Source: Terana coerulea
Lineage: Eukaryota; Basidiomycota; Agaricomycetes; Polyporales; Phanerochaetaceae
Reading direction: 5' to 3'
Length of the DNA: 25,256 nt
Assembly (NCBI GenBank): GCA_024811115.1
Contig: JAKOGH010000847.1
Coordinates: 1 to 25,256, forward strand
A model generated the notes under the pieces. It saw only the letters and a list, made by a program, of their open reading frames with translations. It had not been told where the DNA came from and did no database searches. Both the position numbers and the translations under genes were made by a program. This document shows, one piece after another, positions 19,272 to 25,256 of this stretch; position 1 is the stretch's first letter; each line of letters starts with the position of its first letter.

Positions 19272-20205
19272 AGCCTACTGCAAAGTCTGCGCGTCGGTTC
19301 AATCAGTGACGTCGAGCGCGGATGTGCAAACATGACTCACCAGCCCGGCGAATAGACGCATATCTGCCCTCGTCTCGTAGTTCTCCCTGTCTGCGCTGTT
19401 GACCTTCACGACCTCGAACCGCCCTCCCTTCTCATCCCAGTGGAACACTCGCCTGATGCCAGCCCAGCGACACCATTCCAGACAGCGCCAGCATGGCTTC
19501 GCCCCGCCCATGCCGTTCTTCGTGACCCTCGCAACGTAGATGTCCGCGCCGTTGACTCGAGGATCCCGCCGCCGAACGTCCCAGCCCTTGTTCGGCGTCC
19601 AGACAGGAAGGTCGTCGGAGTCCGAGCATGAACAGTCGCTACTTCCCGAATCGCCGTCACCAGAGATCTGGTACCTCACGGAGGTTGTATCGTCGTAGCT
19701 GTTGCCGTGTTTAATCTTGGCCTTCCTCCTCGTAGGGGACCCGGCACCAACCGTCTCCGGGCCGACGCAGCGCAAGCAGGTCGCTCCCGTCGTCGTGGTC
19801 CGCTTCAGGTTCGGCGGCGGCTGGATGTTGCGTCTCTTGTTGTTTTCGTAATTTCCGCGATTTGACGGGTTTTTCGCACGTAGCTGGTCGTTCCATCGCT
19901 TGAACCTGAGTCTTGAACGACGGGGTCATGCCAGTGCAGTTGTATATGGCGTGCATCTCTGCATGCATGGACACGGGCTGCAACACACTGCGTCAACCTT
20001 AACTCGCATGGTATGGCTTATGCGTGGTCACCTTTCGGTTTCCATGAGTGCCAAGCTCTCCGCCATCATAGTGAGTGCGGTGGTGATTAAACCCCGTGGA
20101 TATAATCTTTCCTCCCTTGACCATGACCGCTCCGAGAGTAAAACACATGGGGCTCTTTGCCGCAGCCTCGACACACTGTGACAAGTAAAACTGAGTCTTG
20201 TTCAT
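19272..20205 (-). CDS. Cytidine/deoxycytidylate deaminase-like zinc protein with long insert
   Basis: Exon 1 is 20205-20032, then a 54-nt intron to 19978. Exon 2 starts at 19977 and carries SMHAEMHAI, the HAE zinc-ligand/proton-shuttle motif (residues about 63-65). The second zinc motif, KPCWRCLEWC, lies about 126 residues later in exon 3, whereas in ordinary CDA-fold enzymes the two are a few tens of residues apart. The insert is Thr/Arg-rich, then Ser/Asp/Cys-rich (GSSDCSCSDSDD). Within it the frame must shift, best explained by an intron at 19905-19821 (85 nt) or 19866-19821 (46 nt), both phase-correct, giving 242 or 255 residues. The last intron (19340-19275) puts TAG directly after LFAGL. 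The N-terminus (CFTLGAVMVKGGKIISTGFNHH) fits the deaminase beta-hairpin core. The substrate (free nucleotide, tRNA or other) cannot be told from sequence. Confidence 0.85.
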
Positions 20206-20516
20206 GTTCTTCGTTTATGCGTCGGGTTGTATGTTTGGAGAGCGGTGGATTGTCGTTTTGAAGGCGAGTGTTAGCGTGGTTCAGGCGAAAGTGTAGCGTG
20301 CAGGCAGATGCACCGCCGCCGAAGCGGAAGCAGGCGTGAGATGCATTACGTAAGCTCGTGACAAAGTTCGTGAAAAGTAGACTGTAATAAAACACAACCA
20401 AGCCATTCCATCCAAAATCAAAAAGGTAGGTGTAGAAATAGTCTGGAGCCAATCCAGTGGCGAAGGTGCAACTAGTGCATCTGGGGGAGAGGGCGAAAGC
20501 GAATCAGGATACGCGT
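20206..20516. other. Short intergenic region between CHO2 and the deaminase gene
   Basis: 311 nt containing the CHO2 3' end and the deaminase upstream region, both on the - strand. No clear TATA box, polyadenylation signal or RNA gene was seen. Confidence 0.4.
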
Positions 20517-23500
20517 TCAATCCGACAGTAAGTCTCGAGCAACCAATATCCTGTTGGCCAAAGTCCCCAGGTTCGCGTCGGCAATTATGAGCTTGGGTGT
20601 CAATTCAACACCGAACGCTTCTTGGATCGCCTTGCTTATTCGAACGGCCTGGTCTTCGGACCAGAACCTGAAGTCGTCGGAATCACGACTCTCGTCGGTC
20701 GGCCCGCCGCCTGCTTCGTGGCCTGGTGCAGTCTCATCTTCGTTGACAGTGGTCTTGCACGAGGTTGGGATTAAGGAAAGGTCCGAGTCGAGGCATAGCG
20801 TAACGATGTGCGCGAGCGATGAGCGGACGGAGGGAAATTCCAGGGTGGACGGCGTGTCAACTGCGCCGCACGCAATCAGCGACAGGTCGGACAATGCGGC
20901 TGAGTCCGTAAACTCACCATAGATCTCAATTGGTCCATCTAAGCTCATAACATTGTACTTCCCGTCATGATGGTATCGAATCTATGAAAGAAGTCTCTTG
21001 TTAGTGCCGCCAAATTCAACAGATCGTTTTTGAACGGCACGTGCCTCGTAACGTCCTGACTTCCATGGCAAGGTGTTGCTTCTGAAGATCACTTCTCCCT
21101 CCTGGAGATCCTTGCTGCTGGAGGGTGCAGGCTTATCTAACCCTAAGGGGATGTCTCCGTCCCACTCTTCGCCATGCACAGGAACCCACATGCCAAGCGA
21201 CGACACCTTGGTTACTTGGTTCGATCCGTTCGCTCCGACCTGTCGGGGGCGCAGACAATTCAGCGCTGTGCTTCCAAGAAAATGAACGGTGTCTTGAACG
21301 CACCCTGTAAATGCCAATCCAATCCTTGCGGGAATGGTTCTGCGGAGCGCGCCATTTGACCTTAATGGGCTCGCCTAGGTGGAAGCGTCCCGTCCCGTCC
21401 GCGCTGTTCGGGGCAACGGCGATGTTGTACTTGGAGGAGTCGTAGCGGGAAAGATCGGTAGCGACTCGGCTATGCCGTTCATTCAGCTCAAGCCCCTTTG
21501 TGAACCGATTGAAGACTCACGTTATGACTAACTTTTCGCGCGACTGCTGCAGTAAGACCTTCGTGTCCTGCATGACTTCGGTAATCCTGGGCTTCGCTGC
21601 AAAAGTGCGAATAAGCATGTGCTAACGATCGGTAGGACGGCTGCAGACGCACACTTCGCCAGGAACTCCTCCAAGACCTCGGCTGTTTCGCCGTACACCT
21701 TGTCGAAGGTGCCCTTGACCTCTCGAGCGACTCGCTTAATTTCCGGCGCATGTCTGCCAGCACGGGTCTCCAGCAGCCGAGCGTTCCGTTGAGCGACTTT
21801 CTTAATGACCTTGACAAAGCCGGCGTCACTGCGTAGCGAGTCCCCGTATAGCCTTCGCATATGAGGGCTGTAGGGCGGATGTTAGTGCATGAGGGTGGCG
21901 CGATGGACGGAGTTTAGAGCACAGCATCAGCCCATCACGGAAATAGGATGAGACTTACTGTTCAACTTTACTCATAAACCAAAGCTGCGAGAGATGGCGG
22001 ATAACTGCGAGCGTGAACACCAGTTTGCTGCCGCTGATCAATGCCAGGCCAAAGAAAGCGGCGCCGCTCATGATCTCCGGGTTGTTCAGATACCTTCACG
22101 ATACGCCCATCTCATCAGCCACGATGTGGAAATAGAGGTGGGTCGCTCATCAACATACCTGTAGATTCCACTGTACTCAAGGTTCGCGGCGAAGTCGTCC
22201 ATGAAAAAGTCGCCAAAGAACCAACCTGAAAGGTTCTCGTGAGATCCCGCGCCATTGAATAGCGGGAGATTGGTCTTACCGAACATGCCCAAGACTTCAT
22301 ATTGCTCTAGGGTGGCCCAGATGTGCACAGCTATCAGGAGCTAATCATACATGTAAGCAGACGGGTGACGACGTAGATATCCACGAGGCTCACCGCGCCC
22401 ATTGTATGCCGTAAAGCTCATTACCGACAGTCCAGTTATTCGGGATAGAGTACGTCTTCCATGCCAATCCAATGAACGACGCTATAGGTAGAGAGCACGA
22501 GGCAATCAGTTCCGCGATGCTGAGACAATCAGGGGACGAGTGAAAGATTTCTTACCATAGGTCATGCACATGCTCATATTGTAAATGGACTTCCAGTTCG
22601 AAAATGCCTCATAAAGCGCTCCTTTTCCATAGTCATTGACTGGATAGTGGTAGTGTTTGAGATAGTGGCGGACCAGAAATTTTCTTTCAGACTGGGCGCG
22701 AAGGAGCAGGCCGAGACCGAAGGAATGGAACATGACCCATGTAAACGCGTGTACGGTGTACAAGGCTAGGGTCGCACCATGCGACAGCGACGGAACAAGC
22801 GACGCAAGAAGAACATATGATATCACGAGGACGAGTTGTATGTCAGTGGCACTGTGTGGGAAAGGGTTAGCATGCACGTTGAGATTAATTAATCGTAGCC
22901 GACAAGAAAAGCGTACCGAAGAAGATCCAAGTTGTGCAGTAACACGACGTCTTTCCGGAAATATTTGTTGAAAAGATCATGCTGTGACATCGATGACTTG
23001 GTAAGACGTGGAGCGTCAGCGCTCCGTGATGTCGTTGAGGTGAAGCTGACAGTCGACTCGGTCCGGGCTTTCCTCTTGGGGCTTTGCATTCGACTCTCAT
23101 TCTCCGTGTCAGAATCGCTGTCGGTTACGGGCTCGTCAGTCTCCGTCGCTGACTCGCCTTCGGTAGCTGATGGTGTAGCTGAGCTTGTTGAGACCGTAGA
23201 CGAAGTGGACGGTTGGCGTGTATGCTCCTTGAGGGGTGCAGACTCAGCGGTGATCTTGCGGGAGGTCAATGGGACCACGGGGGTACGTAGGGCGAGCAAT
23301 TTACGCTGGCCGTAAGTCCGCTCGATATCTACATTAAGCTGTAAGTGGCCCAACGTGGGTAGATGAAAATCGGCTGCTTACGGGGTTTTCGAACAGAACA
23401 AGGAAGCCGAACTGCGCGGCGTGGGCCGCCAGACTCACAAAAAGAACAGCATAGCTTCCAGAAATAAGCGATAGACCGTAGTAGCCAGCGTAGCCTGTGT

Positions 23501-24558
23501 AGTCACTTAGTACAAACCACATGAGGAAGAATACGTGACATGCCAACTGAGTACATCGGATGGGGAGCCAACTCGAATACACCGTCAAAGACGAGCGCAC
23601 CGCGCTGGAAAAAGACATCTCCCCAGTACCAACCGTAATCCTTCACGACGTGGTGAGCCTCTGTCTTGACCCACAGATTGAAGGCAATCAGCACGAAACC
23701 GCCAATCCACCTGTTACAGAAGCTTAGATAAAGTATAGCCGACAAATACGGACGTAATACCTCATGATGTGGGTCACGAATGACAGGCCTTCAGGTGCAC
23801 GGAAGCACGCAAAAGCGAACATGCAATATGCCACGAAGTCACTGAGGCATGTTACTGTTAGTCTTCAATTCGGCCTAAACATATGCAGAACAAGGTACGC
23901 ACTTCAGGAGGATGATATCAACGGCCTGGCGGAACAGCAGCCAGCTATTGTATTCTAAGGGTAGCTCCTATCTGCGATATTAGCCCAACCTGCCCGAGAA
24001 GTAGAAGAAAACAGTACAAACGTCGAATGAATAGTCTTTTCCCATTTTCCGGCCAACTGTTTGCGAATCCAGTTGCGGACTTCGGGCCTGCGCTTCTCGT
24101 CCAGCCACCCCAACCGTTGGATTTCCTTGACGATCCATTTCTTCTTGCTCTGCTTGGTCAAGACCCAGCCAAGCCCAGCATCGTACGCCGCTCGCCAGAA
24201 GGCGAAATAGAAGGAGAAAAAGAACCTGGAGGCCCAGCGAGGGAGGGCAATGAACAGCAAGATTTGAAACCCCAGGAACGCCAGATTGATCAAATCAATA
24301 TGGGATTTTGGGTATGCCGGATTAAATAGCGTCAACACGTCATGCGTAGTAGGAACACGAAAGACTGCAGAGATCTCGGTCAGCAAAAACATCAAAAATT
24401 AAGGACGAAAGGTGGCTACCCTCGCCGCCCGGCGTTTTGCCCCACACCACATCTTCTCTACGCGTAGACGGTTCGACCGTCGCGTCAGGGAGCGCCACTT
24501 GTTCCTCCTTGGATATGCGTTTTCGTAGCCGCAGATTTGAGGGTGAGTCCGCAGGCAT
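20517..24558 (-). CDS. CHO2: Phosphatidylethanolamine N-methyltransferase, 18 exons
   Basis: Membrane enzyme of the ER that methylates phosphatidylethanolamine with S-adenosylmethionine, the first step of the methylation route to phosphatidylcholine. About 1012 residues. Exons: 24558-24420, 24364-24022, 23967-23903, 23841-23761, 23710-23544, 23494-23382, 23338-22917, 22851-22556, 22481-22394, 22340-22280, 22225-22159, 22093-21959, 21867-21653, 21596-21521, 21469-21304, 21239-21045, 20981-20918, 20860-20517. Landmarks: [49 protein letters not shown], the first methyltransferase motif [15 protein letters not shown], a Ser/Thr/Asp-rich loop, the second motif [13 protein letters not shown], and the soluble tail [12 protein letters not shown]...IEIY. 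Many hydrophobic segments fit a polytopic protein. Two introns (21044-20982 and 23543-23495) fit only as GC-AG. Two frame breaks: a missing A in the A4 run near 24045 (should read [10 protein letters not shown]) and one near 22394-22400. Confidence 0.95.
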
Positions 24559-25256
24559 GGTGGGTGAAACTACTAGAACGCAAGGCCAATAATCCTCAGG
24601 CTTGCAGACGGTTTGTGACGTGGACGAGAGACGGCCGCAAGCTCGCCAGCTCGCGCGACCATACAACACACGCACGTGATTTACGTAAATTTCCCTAATC
24701 TCGCTTAGACGCGCGTTGCAGTGATAACCCGCGCTTGCCCTGAAGAAGATCCGTTTCGAAGTTTTTTAGCGCTTTAGGCTTGTTCTCATTCCTCGACATC
24801 CCGAGATGCTACCACTCAACAAGATCTCTGCTTCATTTCCGACATATGCTCCATAAGGCACGTCAATTTGTGGTGGTAAGTTTTTGCTCTCCGCTTTATA
24901 ACCCTTACTATTCACTCCTTATCCGAACACCTACCAATCGGACGAGGAGTTGCTAATGAAGGGGACAACGAGACATCGCATGTCGAGGCATTAATTTCGG
25001 CTGCTCTCTGCTGTAAACTACAGTGAGTGTCCTTACGAGGTGCACACAGATCTTATGTATGTACGTAGACCTGTGCAATGAGAAGGTTCTCAATCCTATC
25101 ATCTCCGAGCGCTGTGACGTTTCCTGCGCGATCTTCCCTGCACCGGTTGACTCACCTGAGAGCTCACGGGGTGCCTAAGTCCATGCTCCGAGCCCAGTTG
25201 ACACTATCCGGATGGCTCCGGGCGGTTCGTGACTGCGCAGTGACCGGAACGCCGTA
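24559..25256. other. CHO2 upstream region and window end
   Basis: Apart from the E-box/palindrome pair, a TATAA at about 24897 and a GTAAGT at about 24880 on the + strand could belong to the 5' end of a divergent gene beyond the window, but no open frame with a recognisable domain is present. Not called as a gene. Confidence 0.4.
24674..24690. promoter_or_regulatory. E-box CACGTG and TTTACGTAAA palindrome upstream of CHO2
   Basis: CACGTG at 24674-24679 and a perfect 10-bp palindrome TTTACGTAAA at 24681-24690 lie 116-132 bases before the CHO2 ATG. In budding yeast, phospholipid genes are controlled through bHLH sites (CANNTG core), and TTACGTAA is a typical bZIP palindrome. Use of these sites here is inference. 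Confidence 0.4.

Noticed and set aside
20517..20700. Acyl-carrier-like sequence ([18 protein letters not shown]) suggesting a PKS/NRPS remnant
   Set aside because: The serine attachment site is absent and exon phases tie the stretch to the C-terminus of Cho2, where it belongs.
20860..20918. Readthrough coding sequence [19 protein letters not shown] in Cho2
   Set aside because: It is an in-frame 57-nt intron (20917-20861, GTGAGT...GCGCAG); splicing gives the expected IEIYVDTPS.
24826..25256. Divergent + strand gene starting near 24849 (GTAAGT after a short frame)
   Set aside because: Only about ten codons before the donor, and no recognisable downstream exon in the window.

Overview
The window looks like nuclear DNA of a filamentous basidiomycete, probably an agaricomycete. 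Genes are dense and split by many short introns (about 43-91 nt, mostly GT-AG, often with a CTAAC/CTGAC-like branch point), and the recognisable proteins (Orc1 with a BAH domain, Cho2, a BAG co-chaperone) are fungal in type. Genus-level placement is inference.

Layout, left to right. 1-449: promoter of a BAG-domain gene with a TATA box and imperfect heat-shock elements. 450-2835 (+): BAG co-chaperone gene, with an internal 47-residue repeat and two apparent -1 frame breaks. 2836-3586: no gene seen. 3587-10008 (+): an 11-exon coiled-coil gene whose third exon is split by a 5'-truncated, decayed LINE (about 4009-7880) ending in A18 and flanked by a 13-bp target-site duplication. With the insertion removed, every exon phase fits and a 634-codon frame results. 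10261-10881 (-): small single-exon coiled-coil protein. 11397-14472 (-): ORC1, 8 exons (BAH, AAA+, winged helix). 14938-15671 (-): 3-exon gene of unknown function with a WPGY motif. 16106-18607 (-): an older tandem copy of the ORC1 5' half plus the WPGY gene; the ORC1 part is a clear pseudogene, the WPGY part is nearly intact. 19272-20205 (-): zinc-dependent cytidine deaminase-like protein with a long low-complexity insert. 20517-24558 (-): CHO2, phosphatidylethanolamine N-methyltransferase, 18 exons, two of whose introns appear to be GC-AG. 24559-25256: CHO2 upstream region, no gene supported.

The genes do not form one pathway: ORC1 is replication licensing, CHO2 is phosphatidylcholine synthesis, BAG acts on Hsp70, and the deaminase is a nucleotide/RNA-editing type fold of unknown substrate. 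The main interest is structural: a LINE insertion with textbook target-primed hallmarks inside an otherwise intact gene, and a tandem segmental duplication that copied half of ORC1. Several single-base frame breaks occur in genes expected to be conserved or essential (ORC1, CHO2, BAG gene), some at homopolymers; sequence error is the simplest reading, but one break is shared by both ORC1 copies.
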